A stretch of 64,000 nucleotides of DNA from Chryseobacterium rhizosphaerae (GTDB taxonomy: Bacteria; Bacteroidota; Bacteroidia; Flavobacteriales; Weeksellaceae), in the NCBI RefSeq assembly GCF_003385455.1, contig NZ_QNUF01000011.1, positions 62,001 through 126,000 on the forward strand, written 5' to 3'. Within the stretch, counting starts at the first letter, position 1; the number at the start of each line of letters is the position of its first letter. The position numbers and the translations under genes are program-made. Under the pieces are notes generated by a model that saw nothing but the letters and a program-made list of their open reading frames with translations, was not told where the DNA came from and made no database searches. Below, piece by piece: positions 31,731 to 39,816 of this stretch.

Positions 31731-31904
31731 TTAACTTCAGAGAGTGCGAGAAGGTGTGAGTGGATAGCAACCGTTTGAAATTCACACTCTTCTTATCTCA
31801 GAAAAGAAAAAAAATCATATTATTTAGTTTCCTATGTGAAAAAAAAGCTTTACTTTCGTACTATTAAAATATAATAACCAACCAACAAAAAACACACACC
31901 TATC

Positions 31905-31967
31905 ATGATACAATTTGCCCTAGAATTTGTTATGAAAATCGTAGATTTAATCAACGGTTTGTTTTAA
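31905..31967 (+). CDS. Possible 20-residue amphipathic peptide
   Basis: The frame MIQFALEFVMKIVDLINGLF runs from ATG to TAA. It is hydrophobic with one Lys, one Glu and one Asp spaced to give an amphipathic helix, like small membrane-active peptides such as phenol-soluble modulins. An A/C-rich leader precedes it, as for other starts here, and a terminator-type hairpin follows at 31994-32025. Upstream, TACTTTCG near 31851 could be an imperfect -7 element. No family is recognised, and chance cannot be excluded. Confidence 0.45.
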   Translation: MIQFALEFVMKIVDLINGLF

Positions 31968-31984
31968 GAGCGATAATATTTCAA

Positions 31985-31992
31985 TATATTTG
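31985..31992 (+). promoter_or_regulatory. TAnnTTTG element before the acyltransferase gene
   Basis: TATATTTG is a perfect -7 match. A TTTG (31958-31961) lies 23 bp upstream, slightly too far. Transcription would start inside the hairpin that follows. Confidence 0.45.
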
Positions 31993-31993
31993 T

Positions 31994-32025
31994 AAAGTAT
32001 AACCAAAGTTTGGTTATACTTTTTT
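31994..32025 (+). terminator. Terminator-type hairpin
   Basis: The perfect 13-bp stem AAAGTATAACCAA/TTGGTTATACTTT has a 3-base loop, followed by TTT. It would end the short transcript carrying the 20-codon frame. Confidence 0.75.
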
Positions 32026-32043
32026 GTTTTAATCCAAGAATTT

Positions 32044-32622
32044 ATGAAAAAACTGATAGGCAAATTAATGCTAAAATTATTAGGTTGGAAGGTCGTTCTG
32101 CAGGGCGATGTAAACAGCCTGAACAGGTGTATCCTTGTGGTAGCACCGCATACCCATAATATGGAATACATTTTAGGAAATCTTGCCTACTGGTCTTTAG
32201 GAAAACCATTAAAGATCATTATTAAAGATGCTCACACCAAAGCATGGTACGGAAGCCTAGTAAGAGGCCTTGGGGGTATCGGTATAGACAGAACTCAAAA
32301 AAATGATCTGGTCAATTTTGTAGCCAATCAATTTGCAAAAGAAGATTTCAGTCTGGTTATTACCCCGGAAGGAACAAGAAGCTGGGTTCCTAAATGGAGA
32401 AAAGGTTTTTATCATATGGCTTTGGCGGCAAAAGTTCCTATTGTACTGGCAGCCGGAGATTTCAAAAGAAATATTGTTTACCTGGGCTATACTATTCCTT
32501 ATGAAAGGCTTGCATCAGCTCCTTTTTCAGAGATTATGCAGGAAATTCAGGATTATTACATTAAAAATGATATTGGTCCTAAAATCCCTGCCAACTGGAA
32601 TCCTAATATCATGGGAGAATAA
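32044..32622 (+). CDS. 1-acyl-sn-glycerol-3-phosphate acyltransferase-like protein
   Basis: A 192-residue PlsC-fold acyltransferase, probably peripheral on the inner membrane and acting in phospholipid synthesis or on another lipid. Motif I is VVAPHTHNMEYILG (about residues 32-45): the usual HxxxxD is HxxxxE here. Motif III is the PEGTRSWVPKWRKGFYHMA block (about 107-125). VPIVLAAGDFKRNIVYLG gives motif IV. The protein is shorter than classical PlsC (about 240 residues) and resembles the small glycerol acyltransferases of flavobacteria. A MenI-like gene follows 44 bp downstream. The Asp-to-Glu change would not obviously abolish catalysis. Confidence 0.82.
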   Translation: MKKLIGKLMLKLLGWKVVLQGDVNSLNRCILVVAPHTHNMEYILGNLAYWSLGKPLKIIIKDAHTKAWYGSLVRGLGGIGIDRTQKNDLVNFVANQFAKEDFSLVITPEGTRSWVPKWRKGFYHMALAAKVPIVLAAGDFKRNIVYLGYTIPYERLASAPFSEIMQEIQDYYIKNDIGPKIPANWNPNIMGE

Positions 32623-32666
32623 GTATCATCAACCGTAAATTATCAATCATCATTTATCAACATACA

Positions 32667-33095
32667 ATGAAAGGTCAGAATAAAGAAGAAATATTAGCGT
32701 TTTTAAATAACTGGGGAAACGAAACCCTGGCAAAAACACTGGAAATAAAATTCATCGACATTGATGTCGAAAATGAATCCCTTACTGCCACAATGCCTGT
32801 ACTTCCAAGGACCCATCAGCCTTTTGGAATCATGCATGGAGGGGCAAGCTGTGTATTGGCTGAAACCTTAGGGTCAAGCCTGTCTAATATTTTTATAGAC
32901 GGAGATAAATATTATGGTGTGGGGACCAATATCAATTCCAATCATCTGAGAAGTAAGAAAGATGGGGTTGTCACTGCTACCGCCCGCTTTATCAGAAAGG
33001 GAAAAACCATGCATGTTTCAGAGATTGAGATCAGAGATGAAAAAGAAGTACTCATCAACCATACTACGATGACGAATAATATTATTCTGAGATAG
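32667..33095 (+). CDS. Hotdog thioesterase (PaaI/MenI-like)
   Basis: A 142-residue hotdog hydrolase of the PaaI/DHNA-CoA thioesterase type. The key segment is PVLPRTHQPFGIMHGGASCVLAETLGS (about residues 46-72), with the HGG and Glu of the catalytic site. GVGTNINSNHLRSKKDGVVTATA (about 92-114) and the final EIEIRDEKEVLINHTTMTN follow. Enzymes of this group hydrolyse 1,4-dihydroxy-2-naphthoyl-CoA in menaquinone synthesis. The presence of an isochorismate synthase gene 208 bp downstream supports that role, although a terminator and a separate promoter lie between them. Confidence 0.9.
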   Translation: MKGQNKEEILAFLNNWGNETLAKTLEIKFIDIDVENESLTATMPVLPRTHQPFGIMHGGASCVLAETLGSSLSNIFIDGDKYYGVGTNINSNHLRSKKDGVVTATARFIRKGKTMHVSEIEIRDEKEVLINHTTMTNNIILR

Positions 33096-33121
33096 ACTAA
33101 AGAGATATCACTAAAAAACAG

Positions 33122-33149
33122 AAGACTCAAAAAAATTGAGTCTTTTTTT
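33122..33149 (+). terminator. Intrinsic terminator
   Basis: The 9-bp stem AAGACTCAA/TTGAGTCTT has a 5-base loop of A, followed by TTTTT. Confidence 0.85.
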
Positions 33150-33225
33150 ATATACTTGCTGCATTTTTTTAGAGCACCACGGGTATCAAATGAAGAATAT
33201 TTCCTAAAAAAACTACTCTTTTAAT

Positions 33226-33256
33226 TTTGACATTTTTAAGACTAATAATACCTTTG
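33226..33256 (+). promoter_or_regulatory. Promoter of the isochorismate synthase gene
   Basis: TTTG (33226-33229), a 19-bp gap, then TACCTTTG (33249-33256), a strong match to the Bacteroidota consensus. The leader is about 42 bp and contains a short AGGAAA/TTTCCT hairpin. Confidence 0.75.
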
Positions 33257-33302
33257 CAGAAAGGAAAATCAACGTGGGAATTTCCTATCTTATTTCCGGG
33301 CG

Positions 33303-34304
33303 ATGATTTTCAAAATCCATCCACAGCTAATGATTTATTTCAAATTTCCTTTTGACGAACAATTATATTCCACAGATCATAATCAGAATATAAATTCCGT
33401 AAATTTTTATTCTTTTGACAAACTGAAACAGGTGAGTTTTGAAGGTCGAATTACTTCTGCTGAAGAACAATATATCCCAACCGGTCTCATAAGCAGTCCC
33501 CTGTTACAGGATCAAACCCATTTTGAAGAAGAAACGAAAGAAGAGTACATGCATAGCCTTCAGAAGGTAATTGGAGTGATTAAAGACAACCAGCTTCCTA
33601 AACTGGTTTATTCGAGAAGAAAGATATTCAGGAGCTTTGATGAAATAGACCTTAAAGAAAGCTTTAAAAACCTATGCATCTCTTATCCGAATGCTTTCAG
33701 GTATTTGTTTAATGATAGGGATAACGCCTGGATGGGTGCTTTTTCTGAAGTACTGGGGAAATTCAATAAGGAAACCCATGAATTTGAAACCATGGCACTG
33801 GCAGGCACGCTACCTGTTTCTGAAGAATGGTCCGAAAAGGAGATTGAAGAACAGAAACCTGTTACCAACTATATTCAGGATATCCTTACCAACTATTCCA
33901 GCCATGTACAGCAGTCAGAAACTTACGATCATATTTCCGGCAACATCAAACACCTCCGTACAGATTTCCGAACGCATATAAAGCCTGAGGACCTTGATGC
34001 TCTTATCCAGGATCTTCACCCTACTCCGGCAGTATGTGGCATTCCTAAAGATTTTTGTATTGAAAATATTCAGAAGTATGAAAAGTTCCCCCGTGAATTT
34101 TATGCCGGTTACATTAAAATTGAAACTGAAGAAAGCATACAGTTTTTTGTAAATCTGCGATGTGCAAGGCTTTATCAAGACTCTGTACATGTATTTGTCG
34201 GCGGCGGAATTACGGCTCAGAGCAACCCTGAAAAAGAATGGGTTGAAACAGAAATGAAGTCTGAAGCAATTCTTAAAAATCTGGTCACTTCTTACAAGGC
34301 ATAA
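33303..34304 (+). CDS. Isochorismate synthase (chorismate-binding)
   Basis: A 333-residue chorismate-binding enzyme, MenF/EntC type, converting chorismate to isochorismate at the head of menaquinone (or siderophore) synthesis. The C-terminal catalytic half shows KLVYSRRKIFRSFDEIDL, NAWMGAFSEVLG, FETMALAGTLPV (about residues 160-171), IQDILTNYSSHV, LHPTPAVCGIPK (about 238-249), FYAGYIKIETEESIQFFVNLRCA and VFVGGGITAQSNPEKEWVET (about 297-316). The N-terminal half is shorter than in E. coli MenF, as in other flavobacterial members. An alternative ATG is at residue 10. With the MenI-like neighbour, menaquinone is the likelier pathway. No menaquinone-specific synthase is in the window. Confidence 0.9.
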   Translation: MIFKIHPQLMIYFKFPFDEQLYSTDHNQNINSVNFYSFDKLKQVSFEGRITSAEEQYIPTGLISSPLLQDQTHFEEETKEEYMHSLQKVIGVIKDNQLPKLVYSRRKIFRSFDEIDLKESFKNLCISYPNAFRYLFNDRDNAWMGAFSEVLGKFNKETHEFETMALAGTLPVSEEWSEKEIEEQKPVTNYIQDILTNYSSHVQQSETYDHISGNIKHLRTDFRTHIKPEDLDALIQDLHPTPAVCGIPKDFCIENIQKYEKFPREFYAGYIKIETEESIQFFVNLRCARLYQDSVHVFVGGGITAQSNPEKEWVETEMKSEAILKNLVTSYKA

Positions 34305-34323
34305 AGAACCTCAATAGAAATAA

Positions 34324-34352
34324 AAAACCTCCTTCAGTCTGAAAGAGGTTTT
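34324..34352. terminator. Bidirectional terminator
   Basis: The stem AAAACCTC/GAGGTTTT, with an additional inner TTCAG/CTGAA, lies between converging genes, with A and T runs on both sides. Confidence 0.75.
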
Positions 34353-34378
34353 ATTTATTTTAAAATATAAATATCTGG

Positions 34379-34579
34379 TTATTTCTTTACTCCGATTCTG
34401 CTCCACGTATCCATAACGAAAAGCAAAATAAGACCAATAAAAGCTGCTGCTGCAGAAAATACAAACTTCAGGTTATCACTCTCTTCTGATAAAACATCTG
34501 ACTGCCAATCTATAGCATAAAGATTAATGGCAATGAATACAATAAATAGTACTAAAAATACTTTATAAAACTTCTTCAT
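34379..34579 (-). CDS. Small two-helix membrane protein
   Basis: A 66-residue integral membrane protein with two hydrophobic segments, FYKVFLVLFIVFIAINLYAI (residues 4-23) and FVFSAAAAFIGLILLFVMDTW (about 39-59), separated by an acidic loop (DWQSDVLSEESDNLK). It ends in a basic tail (SRIGVKK). I do not recognise a family. It begins 5 bp after the end of marC on the same strand, so it is probably translated from the same mRNA and may sit with MarC in the inner membrane. Confidence 0.7.
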   Translation of the reverse strand: MKKFYKVFLVLFIVFIAINLYAIDWQSDVLSEESDNLKFVFSAAAAFIGLILLFVMDTWSRIGVKK

Positions 34580-34584
34580 AATTT

Positions 34585-35187
34585 CTAAAAATTAACATAA
34601 TTCAGCACCAACTGGGCAAAATTTGCGGTGAATAATTTAATTGAAATTGCCAGCAGGATAATTCCGAAAACTTTCTGAAGGATCATCAATGTAGCATCCC
34701 CTATTTTCCTTTCCAGCCATTTCGCTGATTTAAGCACCAAATATACGAAAATTGTATTAAGAACAATTCCTAAAATAATATTAATATCATGAAATTCCGC
34801 TCTGAGAGATAGCGCTGTAGTAAGTGTTCCGGCACCTGCAACCAGCGGAAATGCGATGGGAACAATGGATGCCGCTTTTGCTTCAGTAGTTTTATTGATT
34901 TCAATTCCTAAAATCATTTCCAGGGCTATGACAAAAATCACAAAAGCTCCGGCAATGGCAAAGGAATTCACGTCTACTCCAATCAGCTTAAGAATCTTAT
35001 TTCCTACGAATAGAAAAACAATCATAATAACTCCGGCAGTAATTGCAGCCTTTCCAGCTTCAATTTGCCCGAACTTCTGTTGAAGGCTTACTATAATAGG
35101 AACTGACCCGATAATATCAATAACGGCGAAAAGAACCATAAAGCTTGTAACGACCTCTTTAATAGAGAAACCATCAAAAATTTCCAT
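34585..35187 (-). CDS. MarC family integral membrane protein
   Basis: A 200-residue inner-membrane protein of the MarC (UPF0056) family, with six hydrophobic helices. The family's repeating blocks are present: FMVLFAVIDIIGSVPIIVSLQ, AITAGVIMIVFLFVGNKILKLIGVDVNSFAIAGAFVIFVIALEMILG, IVPIAFPLVAGAGTLTTALSLRAE. The family was once linked to multiple antibiotic resistance but has no proven activity; a transport role is assumed. A TATTTTTG promoter element lies 23 bp upstream. A small two-helix membrane protein gene follows 5 bp after the stop. Confidence 0.92.
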   Translation of the reverse strand: MEIFDGFSIKEVVTSFMVLFAVIDIIGSVPIIVSLQQKFGQIEAGKAAITAGVIMIVFLFVGNKILKLIGVDVNSFAIAGAFVIFVIALEMILGIEINKTTEAKAASIVPIAFPLVAGAGTLTTALSLRAEFHDINIILGIVLNTIFVYLVLKSAKWLERKIGDATLMILQKVFGIILLAISIKLFTANFAQLVLNYVNF

Positions 35188-35209
35188 CTCTTTGTAATTA
35201 AAAATTTCG

Positions 35210-35217
35210 CAAAAATA
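35210..35217 (-). promoter_or_regulatory. TAnnTTTG element before marC
   Basis: TATTTTTG on the minus strand, 22 bp upstream of the start codon. No clear -33 element. Confidence 0.45.
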
Positions 35218-35231
35218 TGAAAATAAATTAA

Positions 35232-36974
35232 CTATTTGCTAATTTGTGAATATAAATTAACAATTGTCTTCAAAAGTTCCTCAAGAGCTTCTACAGATTT
35301 CACAGGAGAATATTTTTCTATTTGAATTTTCTGCTGAAGTTTTCCATAGTCTTCTGCAAGAGAAGAACCTTTGTGATTTTCAAGAAAAGTCTTAAACTCG
35401 CTGACAGAGCCCTGAAAATACTGACCTCTTACTTCCTCATCCAATTCTTCCAGTGTTTCAAAGAACTTTTCATATTCCCCGTTATCTTTAAGATTTTCAA
35501 GATAGCTGAAATAGTCATTAATATCTGTTTTCAGCAATTCCTTGATTTCTCTTTCTGTTTCAGCCACTGACCCTAAAGATTTTTTAGACGGTGCAGTTTC
35601 CCTAACTAATGTACGTTTTTTTTGCCAAGTCTTAAATAACAGATAGGCAATAAATAACCCCAAAAGGATCACAATATTGGTTAAGAGAATATTCCAGTGG
35701 AATTTGCTTTTTTCTTTTACTTTAAATGAAGTGGTTTTTAAAACCGGGGTATTTACCGTTTCAAGAAGGTTATTGGTATATTCATTTACTTTCTCCACCG
35801 TAGAACGGGCTTCCAGAACCTGCTCATGAGAAAATGCATTCAAGGCCAAAGTCTCTTGTCCAAGATCAATATATTCTTTGTTTTCAGGATTAAAAAAAGC
35901 AAACTGTTCTGTTTTTATAGAAATTGCTCCCGATTTCTTAGGAATAATGACATAGCTGGCTAAGATGACCCCTTTCATACCCGTTGTTCCCGGAGAAACT
36001 TTAGAGGTGATTTTAGGAGCAAAAATTTCATAATCCGGAGACGCAGCAATTTTTGGAAGCTCCATATCCGGTAAATTTCCTTCTCCTGAAACTTTTACCA
36101 CGACATTCATTGGTTTTTTAGCTTCAGGTTTCTCTTTAGTAGCATTATAAACACTTACATTGAAGTTTCCTACTGCATTTTTAAAACAGTCAGGAGCTCC
36201 TTCCGGAAGTTTTTTTACATTCAGCTTGATCTTATTGGAAACAATCTTATTCTTACTGGAATGAGAGTTGACAGAGGCTGATACTCCAGGAACTTCTACA
36301 TATCCTGCTTCATTTGGAAATACCATAAACATCGCCAAAATCTGAGAAGCCATATTTCCGGAATTCGTCGGATCTATTTCAGACCTGTTAAAATTTATAG
36401 GATGTACATTGATATTATCCTGCTGTGGAAGATGGATATTTTTCACCTTTCTAAGGTTATCCATATTTCTGGAATACACCTTCAGAACAGCAATGGTAGG
36501 TTGATCCTGATATACCTCCCTGTCCTCTATCTCCATATTCAGATAGACATCATTGGAAGTATTCCCGGCTAAAGATTTCTTTTCTACAAATTCTTTGACG
36601 TTGACATCAAAAGGTTCTGTTTTGTAGATTTTATTATTAACGGTCACTAGTACCGATCCTATTTTTATTTTCCCTTTTTTCTTAGGTTCAAGGGCTATTC
36701 TGGATATTTTTTGAGTAATCAGGGTATTGGTCGCAGGATCAATCACGGTATTGGTAACCGAACCACTTCCGATAATATTGAATTTCGAAAGATCGGGAAG
36801 CTGAAATCCTGTTTGCTGTACAAGATCACTTCCGTTAAGTTCTAATACGATTGTAAGATTCACAATATCCTTACCTGCATATTCGGCTTTATCAGCATCT
36901 AGGCTAAGATTTACCTGTCCGTAAGTAATTACGGATGCCAGAGTAAGCAATATGTAAATCAATTTATGCTGCAT
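35232..36974 (-). CDS. batD: BatD family protein
   Basis: A 580-residue exported and membrane-anchored protein. The signal peptide is MQHKLIYILLTLASVITYGQ. BatD-type blocks include VNLSLDADKAEYAGKDIVNL, RIALEPKKKGKIKIGSVLV, and KKPMNVVVKVSGEGNLPDM followed by LPKIAASPDYEIFAP. One membrane helix (about residues 428-450, FHWNILLTNIVILLGLFIAYLLF) is followed by a cytoplasmic C-terminal part of about 130 residues. BatD takes part in the Bacteroides aerotolerance (Bat) complex, probably in envelope stress. The chosen ATG overlaps the stop of the TPR gene by one base (TGATG). Last gene of the operon. Confidence 0.88.
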   Translation of the reverse strand: MQHKLIYILLTLASVITYGQVNLSLDADKAEYAGKDIVNLTIVLELNGSDLVQQTGFQLPDLSKFNIIGSGSVTNTVIDPATNTLITQKISRIALEPKKKGKIKIGSVLVTVNNKIYKTEPFDVNVKEFVEKKSLAGNTSNDVYLNMEIEDREVYQDQPTIAVLKVYSRNMDNLRKVKNIHLPQQDNINVHPINFNRSEIDPTNSGNMASQILAMFMVFPNEAGYVEVPGVSASVNSHSSKNKIVSNKIKLNVKKLPEGAPDCFKNAVGNFNVSVYNATKEKPEAKKPMNVVVKVSGEGNLPDMELPKIAASPDYEIFAPKITSKVSPGTTGMKGVILASYVIIPKKSGAISIKTEQFAFFNPENKEYIDLGQETLALNAFSHEQVLEARSTVEKVNEYTNNLLETVNTPVLKTTSFKVKEKSKFHWNILLTNIVILLGLFIAYLLFKTWQKKRTLVRETAPSKKSLGSVAETEREIKELLKTDINDYFSYLENLKDNGEYEKFFETLEELDEEVRGQYFQGSVSEFKTFLENHKGSSLAEDYGKLQQKIQIEKYSPVKSVEALEELLKTIVNLYSQISK

Positions 36975-37717
36975 CACCAATCTTTCTCGTTGCTTTCAGG
37001 CATCGAATAAGAATTCTTATTTAAAATTCTTCTGGCGGTTTCTTTTTCTTTTTCGTTTATCTTATCTAGAATTGCATTTTCAAGGTCTTTTGGCATTTTA
37101 CCCTCATTATTCTGTTTTTGCTGAGGATCATTACCCTGGTCACTTTTACCTTCATTTTGCTGACCACTTCCCTGGTCCTGCTTCTGATCTTTTTTATCGC
37201 CTTTCTGATCATCACCTTTATTCTGATCATTACCGCCGCCTCCTTTTCCTGAGTTATTCTGTTGCTGTTTTTGTTGCTGCTCTTTTTCTTTTAATTTGGC
37301 AATTTCATAATTCTTTCTGGTGGCCTCACTATACGGATTTTGCTTAAGAGCTTTTTTATAATAATCTGCAGCCTTTTCCGGCTGATTCATCTGCATATAG
37401 CTATTGCCTAAATTATGAAGTGCTGCCGCCTTATCAGGAAGTGTCTGCGAAAACTGCTGTGCTTTTTCAAACTCTTCTTTTGCCTCTTCATACTTCTTAC
37501 TTTTATATAAGGCATTCCCCAAATTATAATGTGCCGTAAAATCTTTGTCATTGGATTTTGCGGCCTCCATATATTTCGAAGAAGCTCCATCATAGTCTTT
37601 ACCGTCGAATTTTTGGTTCCCTTCATGAACCAATGTCCTATAGTTTTCCTGCCCAAACAAAATGCCTGAGAACGAAAAAGCAATTATAAACGATAAAAGT
37701 AAGATTTTAGTATTCAT
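36974..37717 (-). CDS. batC: Tetratricopeptide repeat protein (BatC-like)
   Basis: A 247-residue TPR protein with a signal peptide (MNTKILLLSFIIAFSFSGILFG). About three TPR units span residues 25-130 (for example KDYDGASSKYMEAAKSNDKD, AHYNLGNALYKSKKYEEAKE, ALHNLGNSYMQMNQPEKAAD). A long Gln/Lys/Asn-rich low-complexity stretch follows (about 145-205, QQQKQQQNNSGKGGGGNDQN and similar), then a short conserved C-terminal helix. The ATG at 37717 was chosen over an upstream in-frame TTG. It sits between batB and batD in the usual bat order. The role is likely scaffolding within the Bat complex. Confidence 0.85.
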   Translation of the reverse strand: MNTKILLLSFIIAFSFSGILFGQENYRTLVHEGNQKFDGKDYDGASSKYMEAAKSNDKDFTAHYNLGNALYKSKKYEEAKEEFEKAQQFSQTLPDKAAALHNLGNSYMQMNQPEKAADYYKKALKQNPYSEATRKNYEIAKLKEKEQQQKQQQNNSGKGGGGNDQNKGDDQKGDKKDQKQDQGSGQQNEGKSDQGNDPQQKQNNEGKMPKDLENAILDKINEKEKETARRILNKNSYSMPESNEKDW

Positions 37718-37816
37718 CCTTTGCAAAATTATTCCTTTAAATGTTAAGAAACAGGGGTTTATTTGTTAAAATTCGGTTAAAGTACCCATTAAAATGCTGT
37801 TCCCTCCTCATGAAGA

Positions 37817-38824
37817 CTACACATTGAAATCTTTTTTAGGATTAAAAAGAAAAATTAAAAGAAAAAATAAGATTGATGCTCCCAGAAAATATTGATAGTA
37901 ATGGTTGGCATTCTGTGACTTCACCATGGTTTCGGATCCGGAAGATCTTTTATTAACAGCATCAATAATTCTGCTTGGCGCTTCATTGATATTATTGCCA
38001 TCTATATAACTTCCACCGGTAGATTCAGCCATCTTTTTTAAGGCATCCGTCTGTCTTTTTGAAATAACGGTTCCCCCATTCACATCTGTTTTATAGCCCA
38101 TTAACTGTCCATAAACATATTCAGGAACGGGTGCTCCTTCATCGGACCCCACTCCTACAGAAGTAATACTTATTCCCTCTTTATTGGCTAGTCTTATCGC
38201 GGCATTGTCATTCCCCTCGTTATCTTCACCATCACTGAGCAATATCACCTTTCTGGAACCTTTACTTACATTTTTAAACTTATCTACAGCAGCCTGCATT
38301 CCATTCAAAAAATCTGTTCCCTGGATCTGCATAGAATTGGTTTCAATTCCGCTGATATAGGTTTCGGCAGAATTATAATCTGTAGTCAGGGGCATGATAG
38401 ACATGGCCTGTCCCGCAAAAATCACAATACCTACTTTATCATTTTTCATCTTCTGCATAGTACCCAGCATCAGATTTTTAGCCTCAGCAAGGCGGCTTGG
38501 GTCTATATCTTCGGCGTTCATTGAATTCGAAACATCAAGCATAAAAATCACATTATTCAGCTTCTGACTGCTTCTTACCTCTTCCGAACCATTAAGAAGA
38601 TCAATAATTGAAAATATCAAAAATAAAGTTCCTAATAAATACAAGGCAGGGAAAATTTTTATAAATCCCGATTGTTTTTCAAATAAATGATCATGAAACT
38701 GGCTGTCGGCAAAAATTTCTTTCTTTCTATTTTTCCATTTCAAAAAACGGATCAAAAAGAAGGCTAACAGCGGCAGAAGCAACAGTAAAAATAAATACCA
38801 ATAATTTCCTAAAGACCAACTCAT
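37817..38824 (-). CDS. batB: BatB-like VWA domain membrane protein
   Basis: A 335-residue inner-membrane protein with two N-terminal helices (about residues 7-24 and 55-77), a von Willebrand A domain (about 88-290) and a C-terminal helix (about 309-326). The metal-ion-dependent adhesion site is intact: DVSNSMNAEDI (about 95-105), a Thr in PLTTDYN, and LLSDGEDNEGND (about 195-206). BatA and BatB are paired VWA proteins thought to interact with MoxR and the TPR protein at the membrane. The start codon overlaps the batA stop by one base (TGATG). Confidence 0.88.
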   Translation of the reverse strand: MSWSLGNYWYLFLLLLLPLLAFFLIRFLKWKNRKKEIFADSQFHDHLFEKQSGFIKIFPALYLLGTLFLIFSIIDLLNGSEEVRSSQKLNNVIFMLDVSNSMNAEDIDPSRLAEAKNLMLGTMQKMKNDKVGIVIFAGQAMSIMPLTTDYNSAETYISGIETNSMQIQGTDFLNGMQAAVDKFKNVSKGSRKVILLSDGEDNEGNDNAAIRLANKEGISITSVGVGSDEGAPVPEYVYGQLMGYKTDVNGGTVISKRQTDALKKMAESTGGSYIDGNNINEAPSRIIDAVNKRSSGSETMVKSQNANHYYQYFLGASILFFLLIFLFNPKKDFNV

Positions 38825-39816
38825 CAGCTTAAAATTTTATAAAACACCCATCTCAACAACGCATCCAACACCAGCATTCCTAAAGCAATCCACAGGAAGA
38901 TTTTAAAATATTCTTCGTAATTATAAAGCTTGGAAACCTTTACATCAGATTTCTCCAATTGGTTAATCTCATCGTATACTTCCTCAAGGCTGCTGTTTGA
39001 AGTAGCCCTGAAATATTTCCCTCCGGTAGTCTGAGCCACTTCCCGTAACGTATTTTCATCAATGGTAACTTCCGTCTCAGTAAAGACAAGGTCTCCAAAG
39101 ATATCCTGTGATGTAGGCATCAGTGCATATCCATTGGTCCCGATTCCTATGGAATAAACCTTTATATGATTACTTTTAGCCAGTTCGGCAGCAATCTGTG
39201 GCGGAATAGCATTCTGAATATTACTAACCCCATCCGTCATCAGGATAATCACCTTGCTTTTCGCTTTGCTTTTAATCAAATGGTTCACGGCTACGGAAAG
39301 TCCTTCCCCAATAGCTGTTCCTGGTTCCAGTCCTGCTGAATTAAGATTTTTAATCTCATCAATTACAACCTGATGATCTGAAGTGACAGGTACTTTTGTA
39401 AAAGCCTCTGCAGCATAAGCTACAACTCCTATCCGGTCATTAGGACGTTTCTGAACAAATTTTACGGCAATATCTTTCAATGCTGTTATACGGTCCGGGC
39501 TTAAATCCTTCGCCAGCATACTGAGAGAGACGTCTATAGACAGCATAATATCCACTCCTTTTGTATCATCTCTATCCTGGGAGACTGTAAAAGTTCTGGG
39601 TCTCGCCATAGCAATGATCAGTGCTGCAAGAATGATGTACTTGGATATCTTCAAGACAAAAAGAACAGCACGAATACCACCACTGGAATCCATATTTTTA
39701 ACGGTAGGGACTTTTATCCCTTTCCTTTTCTGTCTTCCGGCATCTTTAATAAAAAGAGGAATAAACAGTAGAAAAAGCAATAAGAACCATGGACTGTAAA
39801 ACTCAAAATTAAACAT
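38824..39816 (-). CDS. batA: BatA-like VWA domain membrane protein
   Basis: A 330-residue inner-membrane protein built like BatB: N-terminal helices (about residues 8-25 and 53-72), a VWA domain with DVSLSMLAKDLS (about 95-106), VTSDHQV and ILMTDGVSNIQNA (about 197-209), and a C-terminal helix (FLWIALGMLVLDALLRWVF). The metal site is complete. It overlaps the preceding gene by 8 bp and the following batB by 1 bp, indicating tight translational coupling. Confidence 0.9.
   Translation of the reverse strand: MFNFEFYSPWFLLLFLLFIPLFIKDAGRQKRKGIKVPTVKNMDSSGGIRAVLFVLKISKYIILAALIIAMARPRTFTVSQDRDDTKGVDIMLSIDVSLSMLAKDLSPDRITALKDIAVKFVQKRPNDRIGVVAYAAEAFTKVPVTSDHQVVIDEIKNLNSAGLEPGTAIGEGLSVAVNHLIKSKAKSKVIILMTDGVSNIQNAIPPQIAAELAKSNHIKVYSIGIGTNGYALMPTSQDIFGDLVFTETEVTIDENTLREVAQTTGGKYFRATSNSSLEEVYDEINQLEKSDVKVSKLYNYEEYFKIFLWIALGMLVLDALLRWVFYKILS

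Noticed and set aside
31735..31800. Terminator after the PspC gene
   Set aside because: GTGTGA and TCACAC pair over only six bases with bulges and no T-run; too weak to call.
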